Positions 11,421 through 23,257 of a DNA stretch of 64,000 bases are shown here, one piece after another. The position numbers were made by a program, and so were the translations under genes. Origin of the DNA: Clitoria ternatea. Its lineage: Eukaryota > Streptophyta > Magnoliopsida > Fabales > Fabaceae. The stretch lies in the NCBI GenBank assembly GCA_037962975.1, contig CM075673.1, positions 149,378,667 through 149,442,666 on the forward strand, written 5' to 3'. Each line of letters opens with the position of its first letter. Position 1 is the first letter of the stretch. A model generated the notes under the pieces. It had not been told where the DNA came from. It saw only the letters and a list, made by a program, of their open reading frames with translations, and searched no databases.

Positions 11421-14400
11421 ATTTAATTTATTAGAAAATGTCAAACTTGGATTCAGGAGATGACCACGTGATATTGCCTAAATGAAACATTTTAAAAGGT
11501 AGAAGACTTAACGGACTAAAAAAAGTTATGGGTCTAACTTAAAATTTACTAAAAATATAAGAAACAATAATAATAATTTAACATATATTTTAATTTTAAA
11601 TTAAATAGATAACATGTTAAACACGGTATAGTAAATAGAATAGTCATAAATATAATAGATTATAGTAGCCTAAACTAATGAGTAATTGCTTGACTTGGAT
11701 TTAGTTTAGACCAATCCAAAAGACATGTTTACGTTATAAATCATTACTCACACAATTACCCTTGATTTGTGTGAATTTTGTTTAAAAGTAGTCAAAATTC
11801 ATATTTATCCAATCAAATGTTACCAATTGTTTTATATGCGACTCGTCTCAACCATTTTCGTACTAAAGAGTACGTAATGTGAATTCAAATGCACACTAAA
11901 CAGAAAACATATTTTGGTTTCCATTTCCAGACAAAAAAGGTAAACACAATTTAGGCAACTTCATGGATACAACAACAACATTGCAATTGAGATAAGAACA
12001 AGTGGAAGACCTCGCCGAATGCATGAGGGTTAGAAAAACAGCGTTACACGGATTTGGTTTGAAAGGTAAAAGGTAAATGATGGTTAATTTTGATGGGTAA
12101 AAAACGTACGAAATGATGGGTTTTACTTGTTTGACCGTGGAAGAGATTATTGCAACATCCGTGGGAGACATCAACACAATTTGTTTCCCTTCTTCCTTGT
12201 TGCTTACTGGAGAACGTACATTTGCATATCCACACACGCATTTCTTGTTTTTGCGTTCTGTTTGGCTCACCCATGTCCCACCCTCCATCACCTCAAGATT
12301 CCTTCCATTTCTTTGCAAATCACCAAATTATCGCACGTGACATGTCACTCTTTTTCACCATCAATTGTTAAAATCATTTTTATTGAAAACGAATTAGATT
12401 GATCATGATTGATTTTAACTTGTAATACTTGTTCAATAACCATCCAATTTTAAAAATATCAAATAGTTAATAATAATTATTCATAACGTTAAAAGTTGGT
12501 CAAAACAAATTAAAAACATATCTTTAAACTAACCTTAATTTCGGGTTTTCTAACTAAAACCAACATTCCCTAGTTCTGATTTCTCAACCCCCACCTTGCT
12601 ACATTGATATGTTCTACTACAATTCACTATGCACGATATTACTAACGTTAATCATGTACGTCTGTTTGGTGTGAACTTAATACGTAAAATATACATTTAT
12701 CATCTGTCAAGAATCAATTTTGACTTGTCGTTTGCTTTGTACTTCCCCAACTATGCCAATGTCATGATTAGACTTCCAACACATTATGGCCCATTACCCT
12801 CCATTCATAAACAAAAACCGTATCTATTTAAGTGAAGGATTGTATATAATTAGACTTTATCGTATTTAACTGAATGGATCAAATTGGTCCATTAGGTAAA
12901 GTTATGGACCAGTTGATCAAAAAAAGATTTTAACTCAAACTGAAATTTATATAAAAATACTTGACTAAAATTACAACAGAGCCTATACAATTAATCACCC
13001 AAGAAATTTACAAAGTGCACCACCCAGATTTATGTTAAAATTATTAGAAATTATACCCCCTTCGTTCAATTAGAAGCATTAAAAATTATAATGTTAATTA
13101 ATTATAATAATATCACTAATTTATAATAAAATTAATAGAATATATTGTGAACATGAACCTTACAATAAATTAAGAGTATAAGGAAAGTTATTTATGTTTC
13201 ATAAAAAATGAAAAATGTTTTTGTTTTTATATAAAGTGACAAAATAAATATTTTTAATAAAACTCTTAATAACTCTTCTTTCTTTTTCTTGGTGAAACTC
13301 TTAATAATCCTCGAAGTGTTCAAAGGAGTTAAGTCTAATTCATTTTATGGCAGGGTATCAAAGTGTCACGGGTAAGATACGTAACAATTTTCCAAGTTGA
13401 CAATAAAACTTCACTCTCTCGACTGTAATACACGTTTTTCAAAAATATTTATCATTAATTGTAAGTTTATAACATTAATTCAATATTTTTTAATTTAACC
13501 TTACTCTAATAAAAATAGAAATATTAGGTAATCATACAATATAACAAGAGATAATCAATTACAAAATGAACAAGATAATCATATCTAAAATTTAGTAAAA
13601 ATTGATTAAGGGTATGTTTGTATAGTGAATTTTGTTGCCTAAAAATAGATCCTATGCGAATATCAACTCTTAAATTTTTCCCAACTAAAAATTTCATTTT
13701 CCCAACTAGAAATGAAACGATGCCTAAACTCTTTTCGCAGTCTCAATTAATTTGTTAGTAAGAATACTATTAAGAAACTAAAGATAAATATTATTATTTA
13801 AAGCCAAAAAAGGGTAGGTAATTGGGATTGAAGGAGAGAAAGAAGGTTAAGCGTTTGGGAATGATGATTTATGATCATTCGCTGGCAAAGAGCAGAGTGA
13901 AAAGAAGGAAATGAAAAAGAAAGTTGGGAAGATGATAACAGAGAAAAGATCCTATCAGAAAAGAGAGACTGAAAGAAAGATCTCGTTTTCATTGGCCAGA
14001 ATCTCAGAAGCAGAAGAGAGATAGTGAGAGGAACCCGTTACAGTTCAGAGTCCACCCAAAATCAAATAATGAATAAGCTATTTCATTAATTTTTACCGTT
14101 ACCCTCTGAAGAAAAGGAAAATAAAATTGGAAGGTGGAAGTAGATATGGACAAAAGAGGAAACGCAAATTTGGTTTGGTTTGGTTTGGTTGCAGAGTGCA
14201 CACGCGTGAGGGATCAGATATTCAGGCGAAAGAAAAGGAAACGCTTATGACACAAACGGTTTCGTTTTAACAGAAGCACGCACGAGATGCAACAATGCTT
14301 TTATTCCTCTCTTTATTTTTTATTTTCCTTTTCATCATGAATTTAGGAAGATATTTCACAACGGCTGACGTAAACTTCTATCACCCCTTAACAAATATTA

Positions 14401-15075
14401 TCTTTATCTTTTGTGTGTAAGAAAACGTAGAAAGGAAAAAACATATATTTGTCTTATTTTTGTTAAATTTGGCTTCAATATTTTTTTTTCACCCCTAACA
14501 ACTATACAAGATATGGATGGCGGATCTCATCAATTACAAAGACTACTACCATTCTATAAATCATGAAGCTAAGAGCCGTAATCTAGTAAAGATGCAGAGT
14601 GAAAAAAACAAATTATGAAATTTAATTATGTTTTAAAATCTTATAATCACATATATTTAGAAATAAATTAATTTTTTAAAATAAATATAAAAAGAGAAGG
14701 AGGGTTAAACTCACTTTCAAACACTAATATAAATGTTATAAAAACATGTTTGGACTAGTTGGTCGGACTGATAACTAATGACCCAACCGGTCTAAATAGG
14801 CTATTAAATCGGTTAAGCAAGTGACGTGGTATTATTTTGTTCGCAACGGATAATGGAAAATTCATTTGGTGTCATGATTAGCCTCGTTGCAACATCTACA
14901 CACTTTGGAAGCTAAGTGTGAAGGATCTTTATTGCAAAGACTACCATGATCCTATAGAGCGTGAAGGTAAGAACCTTGATCCTAGTAAAGCTGCAGAGTG
15001 GAATAATATCAATAGAAAAGATAATTAGCTTAATTCAAGAATGAGTCGATCATAATGTCTTTCATCATGTGATGA
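11421..15075. other. AT-rich intergenic stretch, no gene recognised
   Basis: No transposon protein, tRNA or clear gene is visible. Around 11896-12400 several overlapping short frames are open on both strands without recognisable protein text. Purine-rich text at 13800-14200 resembles promoter or leader sequence but leads into no reading frame. A pair of roughly 80 bp direct repeats lies at 14531-14610 and 14932-15010. Confidence 0.4.
14531..15010. repeat. Two-copy direct repeat, about 80 bp units
   Basis: Units at about 14531-14610 and 14932-15010 share an ATTRCAAAGACTAC start and an AGTAAAGMTGCAGAGTG end, with scattered differences. The second unit is open in the plus direction (KDYHDPIEREGKNLDPSKAA); the first would read KDYYHSINHEA. 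Both may come from one unknown coding segment. Confidence 0.45.
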
Positions 15076-17762
15076 TGTAACATCCTGAATAATTTATAAT
15101 TAGAAAAATAATAAATAAGCATTTTTAGTTCAAAATAATAAGAATTGGGAGGTAGGAAGTAAATAAGGTGGTTTAAAAATGGATTTTAAAGGGAATGGAG
15201 GATCAGGACCTGAAGCGTAGCGTGGGATGCGCGCGTAACGTCAGGGTGCAATTAGTGACCTGACGCATAGCGCCATTTTGACGCATAGCGTCAGCATTGC
15301 GATCTGATTAAATGAGAGACATGCAAAACAGAATGAGAAAAACTCCTCTCTTTCCCTCTTTTCTTCTTCCTTGCGATTTGGGACCAGGACTTGGTGGAAG
15401 CTCTTGATTCTTTGTAGTTTGGGCATTGAGGACCAAGGTAATGCATGTGGGAATCCCCAATCTTAAGCTTTCTTCTTCTCCTCTTCATTCCCTCTCTAAA
15501 AACTGAATTGCATGTGGTCATGGGGGTTCGGATTTCATGTTTTATGGATTTAAGAGGCTTGGATATTGGTTCTAGCATATTAAGGAAGGTAATGTGTTAA
15601 TGGGTTTTGCGTTTCGGTGACTGTAGGTATCAGAACGTGTGCCGGAGAAACGATTGGCGAAGCGGGTATCGAGTTTGGAAGATGAACCGTGAATCAAGTG
15701 ATCGAAAGACGTAACCGACACCAAGAGTAACTCGAGAAAGCTTGGAATCAAGGTAAGAGGGTGTTCGGGTTGTAATTAATTAGAATTGGTATCGAAAGTG
15801 GATTCGGGAAGATTATAAAATAATTAGGAGTTGTTAGGAAGTTTGTAAAATAGCTAGATAATATTTATATAAATATATACATATGTGTAAGCATGATTAA
15901 GTAGTTAAATGTTCAAGAAAGCATGTTGAATTAATTAATTAGGTAATAGGAAGTGAGGAATTAAATATATGAATTATATATATGTATGCTTGATACCTTA
16001 TGAATTATGAGTGGATATGAATATTGTTGAATGAGTAATGAATAACATGGATAAGGAAGTATGTAAATTATAATCGTGTGTGATATGTTGCGAATGATAA
16101 ATTAAAACCATTGAGAATGATGTTTTGTATTGTGAATGCCTTCATAGTTTATGAAAAAGATGAATTGAATAATAATTGGAGATGACATGACATGGCGTTG
16201 AAGGGCCGGGTCTGTGTGGCCGCCCTGGGTGGTGTTTATATGCCAGTTTCTGACAATTATATATGAGTTTGATGATGTTGAGCATGTATAATATATGTCT
16301 ATATATGTGATTATGTGGTGTGGGATGACTGACGGTATTTATTGCCCCTCACTTTTGGCCCCCGTGGTTTTAAGACCTAGTTGAGCTACCTAGTTGACAA
16401 GTAGGACCCAGTGGTTAAGGTGGAGAGTCAAGTAGGACTCGGTGGACCAAGCAGGGTTCACAGGGTGTCAAGTAGGACCCACAGCTGAAGGTCGATCCTT
16501 TAGTATCCGGATACTAGGAGTCAGATATACATGCGAGTCAGTTATGTTATATGTGATTTGATGTTTGTAGTGTTTTATGGAAACTTTAATGGTTAATTCC
16601 AATATGATATTGAATGTGAGTACTGATGATGTTGGACGTGAGGTATGTCGCTTACTTTATTGTAAAAGTGTATTGATGATTATGCAAGTGTGTATTAGCA
16701 GTTGTAATTATATAAATGCAAGAAAACTGGTAAGTAATATAATTAGAAGAATATTAGTTATTAGTTAGTCATCTTTATTAATTGGCGTTCTATATTAATT
16801 GTGATATTCCAAACACTCACCCTTGCTGTGGTTTTATCCATTTTAGTGACCAGTGACAGGGAGGGTACTAATGCCTCGGAGGGTGCGCTAAGCAGATAGC
16901 CGATGCCAAGGAGAATGCAGAATTATGAATTTATGTAATAGTTTAGTAATAAATTGTATTTAATAATATTTATCATATACTTTGATGTTCGATACTAAAT
17001 TGCGTGGTTATGAGATTGATACATAATGGTTGATGATGATTTGGATTTATGATGGTTGATGATTGTGATTTGATGATGATGATGCTTGAGATATGATTAA
17101 TCATGGCATTATACGATGAATTAGCAAGGTAGCAATTTTATTGATAGTTAGGTTGAATTTGATGAATATTGGCACGGAGCCAAGGTGTTATGTTTAAGGA
17201 TTACTATGGACAGGTTTGTAATGTGTTTGTGAATCATTTGTGATGTGATTAGGAAATTAGTTGATGAATTGATGAGTTAGATGATTTGTTGCATATGTTG
17301 GAAATAAGGAATTTATATGGAAATCAGGAACCAAATAGATGAGATTGGGATCTGGTGGGCTTTGGGACCCTCAGAAGGGACCAATAGGTTCCTTAGGACA
17401 TTTAGAAACTATGCATATAGGCCTTGTACAATTTGGAGTCCATTTAGGTAGTTTGGTGCATTGGTTTTGCATATAAATGGTTAAATGCATTTTGGCGCAT
17501 AACTTGCGTCAGGGCTGCGTTCTTGGCCTCACACGTAGCGTGGGCCTGACGTCAGGCCCCTGTTTTCCAAAAGCTGTATTTTAGCATTCTGAATGGTTGT
17601 TGGGGCCTTCAAATGATATATTTGAATTATTTTGGAGTTATAAACTGAAAATGCATGTTTAGATAAATAATTAGATTATTAATTAATTAATTTGTGAAAA
17701 TTTTATTGTGAATTTTTACTTAAACGCACTAAAATAAATGTAAATAACTAGGAGACGTCACA
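15076..17762 (+). mobile_element. Solo LTR, long-LTR chromovirus (Tekay-like) family
   Basis: It begins TGTAACATCC and ends GACGTCACA. It is flanked by GATGA (15071-15075) and GATAA (17763-17767), a one-mismatch 5 bp target duplication. TGTAACA..CC termini on multi-kilobase LTRs are typical of plant Tekay/Del chromoviruses. The central block (GGCCGACGGTATTT-like text, then AGTAGGACCC repeats and TTAGTATCCGGATACTAG) recurs in the LTRs at 20741, 23258 and 34125. At 2687 bp with no internal region attached, it is a solo LTR left by LTR-LTR recombination. Confidence 0.65.
17542..17559. promoter_or_regulatory. 18 bp perfect palindrome with TGACGTCA core
   Basis: GGGCCTGACGTCAGGCCC equals its own reverse complement. 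Its core is the bZIP C-box/CRE sequence. It lies near the 3' end of the solo LTR, beside CACACGTAGCGTGGG, where related LTRs carry a different palindrome. Confidence 0.4.
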
Positions 17763-17789
17763 GATAAGAATCTAGTCTCTATGTTTTCA

Positions 17790-18240
17790 TATCTTAGATT
17801 TAATAAAATTATAATAAAAATAGTTTTAGGATTTTATTTGGGTCAATTTTGGGCTTTGTATGATGTTTTGGGCCTTGTATGGCCATAATTTTAGTCTCGT
17901 TGTATGTTGTTTCTTCTCATTTCTTATCCCTTGAGCTCTTCCCCTAGGGTGGCAAAATCCTAGGCTTATCTCCATCAAGGAATGGAGCCACTACTTCTCT
18001 AGACCACCTCCTCCATTCTCCTCTCAAACTCCTTTCCTTTGCCATACACTCCACCTTTTTCCATTGAGTTTTCTTCCTCCTTTTCCCCCACTTTCTCCAT
18101 TCGGCCAGCACCATCATTCCACCATTGGAGCTTCTCAAAATTTAAGAAACAAAAAGAAACTAGAAGAGCTTGGAATAAGAAAGCTAGATCCACCCCTCCT
18201 TTGAAGGATTGCCTTCATCATCACGTGTCTCAAGAAACTA
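17790..18240 (+). repeat. LTR fragment shared with 32760-33420
   Basis: The text around TTGGGCCTTGTATGGCC and the later GGTGGCAAAAT..GGCTTATCTCC segment recurs in the same order near 32813-33160. It seems to be part of a Ty3 (chromovirus) LTR. Ends are not definable. Short open frames here on both strands have no recognisable protein. Confidence 0.4.
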
Positions 18241-18796
18241 ATGCTTATATCCTTTGGAAAAATCTAGAGAGTATGTATTAGTCTAAGAAAAACATGAAAT
18301 AAAGTTCTCCTTATGAGAATGTTGGTGAACATGAAGTTGCAAAGTGGAACTTCAGCAACTGAGTACACTAGTGAATTTTAAAAACCTAGTAAACCATATG
18401 TCTATAATGGAATTAAATCTTGATGATAAAGTGAAAGCCCTCTTACTTCTAAGTTTTCTTCTTGATAGTTAGGAGACTCTAGTAGTCACCTTTAATAATT
18501 TGACTTATGGTGGAAAACTCATCATGTTTATGGTGAATGGTTCTTTGTTAAATGAGGAAGTCAAACAATAAAACAATAAAGTAAACAATGAAGTAAACAA
18601 TGAAGAAGCATTTTCAACAAAAGGTTGAGTGAGACAACTAAAGGAAAATCAAAGTAGAGGGAAAAGTAGGAGCAAAAGTAAAGGTAAGTTAATAGATAGA
18701 AGGGACATTTTGGTAAAAGGGTGGAAACTAAGATTCTATATTATGGGATAAAAGGTCATCTTAAGAGAGACAATAGAATGTTATGAAGGGAGCATG
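18240..18796 (+). pseudogene. gag: Copia-type gag relic
   Basis: With frameshifts allowed, the plus strand reads LWKNLESMY, LVNMKLQSGTSATEYTSEF, LDDKVKALLLLSFL and LVVTFNNLTYGGK. This is the order of the UBN2-type gag region of Ty1/copia elements. A degenerate zinc knuckle (YYGIKGHLKRDN) follows near 18740-18770. Multiple stops are present. Confidence 0.6.
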
Positions 18797-20545
18797 TGTA
18801 ACACCATCGGTTAACTTGGACGATCCCTTCCACTAGATCGTCCTACTTAACTAAGAGGTTACGGGTTTTAGAAAAATGTAGAAGTTTTTTTTTGTACAAG
18901 AGAATCTGGTGGAAACAAAAACATTATATACAACACTGTTATATAATACATGGTCATACTCAACATACTGTACATACTCTGAAAATCAAGGGCACACAGG
19001 CTCCCAAACCTAACACAACTACAACACCTATTGATCCTCTATTCATCCTCCGACGGTGTTGAACTACAGGGATCTCCATCAGTGGATGGCCCCGACGGTC
19101 TTGCACGACATTGACTGGGGTAGACAAAGGGAGTGGATATGAGGAGGTATCTCTTAACTCTGACTAGGAGCCTAGTCATAGGCAGCAGAGGAATTTGTCG
19201 GGCCTAGACCTCGACTTCTATGGCAGGAGGATGGAAATATACTGACTCAGCGGGGATGATAATGGGTGCTATATATGGTGTGGTCTTAGGGTCTACTGTC
19301 ATGATGTCCGCAGGTTCTTCTTTGGGGCCTTCCTCTGAGTCTTCCTCTGATACAATGGGCTTAGAAGATGACAGTACATACTCATGAGTAGGTGATCGTG
19401 ATCTAAGGACTCTTGGGGGTTCAAGTTATGGATGGGGTCCCAATAAGTCTTCGGTTGTGGCAGCTCCTTGCTCAGCTAACTCCTCTTACTCCTCTATCCT
19501 TAGCTACGGAGGTGGGTCTCCATAGCGTCTAATGGAACTTCTATGTCCTTATCAAAGGGATAAGGTGACTCTAGAAGGTGACAGGTGGATATGTCATCGG
19601 GGTCAATCACTATGACTTCCATGGCGCTAGGTCCCGACCTATCAACGATGGGAAACTTTCTCTGGCATTTTTCGTTCCCTGGGCGTGGTTTTTCCTCGTA
19701 TCTGAAAAATAGGCTGTAACGGGTGAGGAATGACCCTTTACTTACAAACAATAGAGAAGTTGTCATTCCTGACGATTCTCCTAACCAGCATACAAGTCAT
19801 ACTTCCAAAACTAAGTCTGAGGATCGGGCCTCAATTCTATACCATTCATTACTCGTTGTCCTTACATAGTATTATCCCTGACTTGGCCCACCTCGCTTAA
19901 CGTTACCTTACTTCTCACTTATATTAAGGGGAATCATGTAGTCTTGACTAACAGTTTTACATAAACATCACGTACATATCACATATCATATCAGGGATCA
20001 ATCAAACATATGGCTATACATGGATGCATGTGTTCCATTAATTGTTCTTCCTTTATCACCGTGAATGCAATGCATGTGGGCCCAAATCTCATCATCATAA
20101 TAATTAGAATCGTCCTGCTCAGTCTGATACTGGGCTCAACGTTTCCACACTAGAGCGACCGAGCCCACTAAGTCATCCATAACACAGGGGTAATTAGGAC
20201 ATGCATATCCTCAACAATAAGGATCCTTCTCACCACATTCATGGCTACTCAATAACGGGACTTGGTTCTCCATTGTCATAGTAATACTTGTCTTGAGTCA
20301 AGGTACACCAGGTTTGTATCGTTTCATTCGGCCTCGGGGCGCTACCCTCGAGTTATTGGAGGTCTCGACCTAGTGCACCCTTAAGATCCGTCATGGGGAT
20401 CAGACGCTAGTATTCTCCATCGTATCCCTCAACGTGTGCTCTAGTCTTCATCAAACCATATGTAGATGATGCATACTCAATGCTCAATCTTTTATCTTTC
20501 ATTATATTTGTCATCAGTAAGGTCCTTCAAATAGCCCACCTTTGT
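18797..20545 (-). repeat. Probable reversed, truncated long LTR
   Basis: It starts with TGTAACACC, the inverted-terminus sequence of Tekay-like LTRs. In reverse complement the 20091-20540 part has the same style of repeated LTR text (AGGTCGAGACC, GATCCCCATGACGGATC). I found no matching right terminus or target duplication, so the extent is approximate. Confidence 0.35.
19041..19766 (-). pseudogene. Broken open frame inside the reversed LTR
   Basis: The minus strand is open for 88 codons from 19766 to 19500 (MEVIVIDPDDIST segment). After a frameshift it reads an acidic, proline-rich stretch (VSEEDSEEGPKEEPADIM), one in-frame stop, and an ending STPSEDE at about 19041. I do not recognise the protein. 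It sits about 240 bp before the LTR terminus, so it could be part of the LTR or a captured piece. Confidence 0.3.
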
Positions 20546-23257
20546 CCTTAATGTCAGGATTTGTTTTGTTTCTATTTTTTACTTCTTGAAAGTAGTAAGT
20601 TAATTAATTAATAATAATAATTATTATTATTAAGTATATTTCATTTTGTGTTTTACTTTTTGAGTTGTTAATTTTGATTATATATATATATATTCTTAGA
20701 CGAGTTTAGCGGGTTAACCCACTAACCTGGCGTTAGTAACTATAACATCCCGGGTACTTAATTTAATAATTGGTGATAAGGGGAAATTAATAAATAAATT
20801 CTTTAAGTAAATTTGGAATTTTCTAAAATTATTATGAATTAAATTATGATTAATCAAGGCGGTCGAATTTAAATAAGTTAATTGGGTTAGTTAGTTATTA
20901 AATTTAAAATAAGATTTAATAGGTGATGGTGAATTTTAATTTACCAAGGGGTTAAAAGTAAAAGTTTTCATTAAAGTTATAAAAGAAAATGAAAAAGAAG
21001 TTAGCAAATGATCAAATCGCCCTTAATGAAATTAAAGAGCAAATTTTCTCTTCTTCCCCCATGGGGTTCACGCGAGAAAAAAAGGAGCAACATTGCCATT
21101 TTTGCTTTCTTTTTAGTTGTGACTTCTAGAGGAAAATCAAAGGTCTAATTGTCCGTGAAACTTGAAATTAAGCGTATTTTTGATAATCTATGACAAGTTA
21201 TGAAATTATGTGGAACAAGAGTAATTGGAAACATTAAAGATGGAGAAAGTAAGATAAAGTAATAGGTTGACAAAGGGTTATTGGTAATAGTTGTTGTAAT
21301 GTTAAGCAAATTAAAAGCTAGTGGTAGTGAATGATTTATATTAGAAATGTAAGGTGGCGTGAAGCAAAGGCAAAAATGTACGAATAATGGATTATATAAA
21401 TAGTGTGCAAGTGGTTAGGCGTATACATATATATTTTGTATGTTTATATATATGTGTAGATGAGGTGAGTGATTGATAGAGAGTTAAAATAAAGCGCGAT
21501 AAATTGTGGGGGATAATTATACGAATTATATTATGATAAAAATGAAAGTTGTATGAATCGATATAGAATCATAATCTGAAGTAATAGAAAATGGTAAAAA
21601 AAAAGGATGTATATATGAAGTTACACTACGATTATAAGTATTAATAATAGAAAAGGCGGATGTGATGATAAATCATGAAATACAACTAAAAAGAGTAGGA
21701 TGACATATATATATATATATGATCCGGAGTGGTAACAAGAAACAGGCAAGTCATGACCGGAGTCCAGAGCTGTTGGCGGACTACGGATTCTTCCCTCGAC
21801 CCCGGTTCATAATTGACAATCCGACAAGTCAGTCAGAGGAGGTATAGGCAACCTGACCCTACAGCTACAGTATCAACAGTAAGTTAGGAAGATAGTCAAA
21901 TCACTTCCAAACTAAGGTAAACACTATAAATACAATTCATTAATTACTGAAGAGGGACCTGATCGAATTCCCGTAAGTTACCTCTGTAATCTTGCATTAC
22001 CTTAGTTATAGTACTGACTTAAGCATCGGAGAATATTTTGTAGGTACCCCTCCGGTGTGGTCTCCCACTTCTAGCATAGTCTAGAAATCAGTTCCATTTA
22101 AACTTGAAGAACCTCAGATTCCCATTAAACTGAGGTGTAAAATACCAAACTCCACTGAGGCGGTGTAAAATTGAGTGATAGGGAGGGAATAACGGTCGAG
22201 ATATTAGGATTCAGAAATCGGTTAGGAGAGTTAACTCTTGACCCTGGATTCCAGAACAGATCAATATATATATATATATATATACATACATGTTGAGGAG
22301 TTTTATGAATGTTGAAAAGTTAGGATATTAATGGTAAAAATTAATTCTGCTTTCTTTAATGATAAAAAGATAACATGAGTAATGCATTGATTGATGATGA
22401 TCTTTGTTAGAATATATTGTTGAGTTGAAAATAATAATGATTTCGTGTTGATAGTCAATAATAAAGTAATGACATAATGTATTGATAATGTGATATGTAT
22501 ATGTATGATGTGATGATGTGATTAAGACTTCGAACATGTAAAAGGTATATCATAAAACCATGTAAATGGCGTTAATCATATTGTTGTGCATGATAATAGA
22601 GATTTGCGATCACTAATGATTATTGGTGAGGTGATGCTATATGATGACGTAATATTATATTTAGGCTTGGTCTGTGTGACCGCCCTGGTAGAGATTCATG
22701 GGTTGAGTCTATATGGCCATCCTGAATAATTAAAAGGTGAGGCTTTTATGCCACTTGAGTCTGAAATTAAAGAAAGTAATTGAACTTATGTGATTATATG
22801 GTGTAGGATGGCCGACAGTATGTTTCACCCCTCACTTTTGGCTCTCATGGTCAAGCAGGACCTAGTTGAGCTACCTAGTGGTCGAGTAGGACCTAGTGGT
22901 CGAGTAGGACCTAGCGGTTGAGGGGAGAGCCAAGTCAAGCACGGTGGACCAAGTTGGGTTCATGGGGTGTCAAACAGGACCCCTAGCTGAAGGCCGATCC
23001 TTTTAGTATCCGGATACTAGGGCGTTATATAATGTGTTTGAGAGTCAATTATGTTTTACATGCCTTCACTTGAGATGATATTCATATTGGTGTTTATATG
23101 ATGATTTGCATTGTTGAAATGAATTAAAGTTTATGTTGTAAATGATTTTATGTTTGAAAAGATATGTTTACATATTTATATATGGTGTGTTATGCGAAAT
23201 GAAATGAATAATTTGTAATGGCATGTGTTTATGATTTTAATATGAGTAATTAATATG

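Noticed and set aside
11896..12402. Cluster of overlapping open frames on both strands as a possible host gene
   Set aside because: Several frames are open at once, none has recognisable domains, and no intron or start context stands out.
13798..14201. Purine-rich block as promoter and leader of a host gene
   Set aside because: No coding sequence follows on either strand within a plausible distance.
20590..20690. ATT/AT repeats as an origin or regulatory element
   Set aside because: Simple microsatellite of the kind found throughout AT-rich plant DNA.
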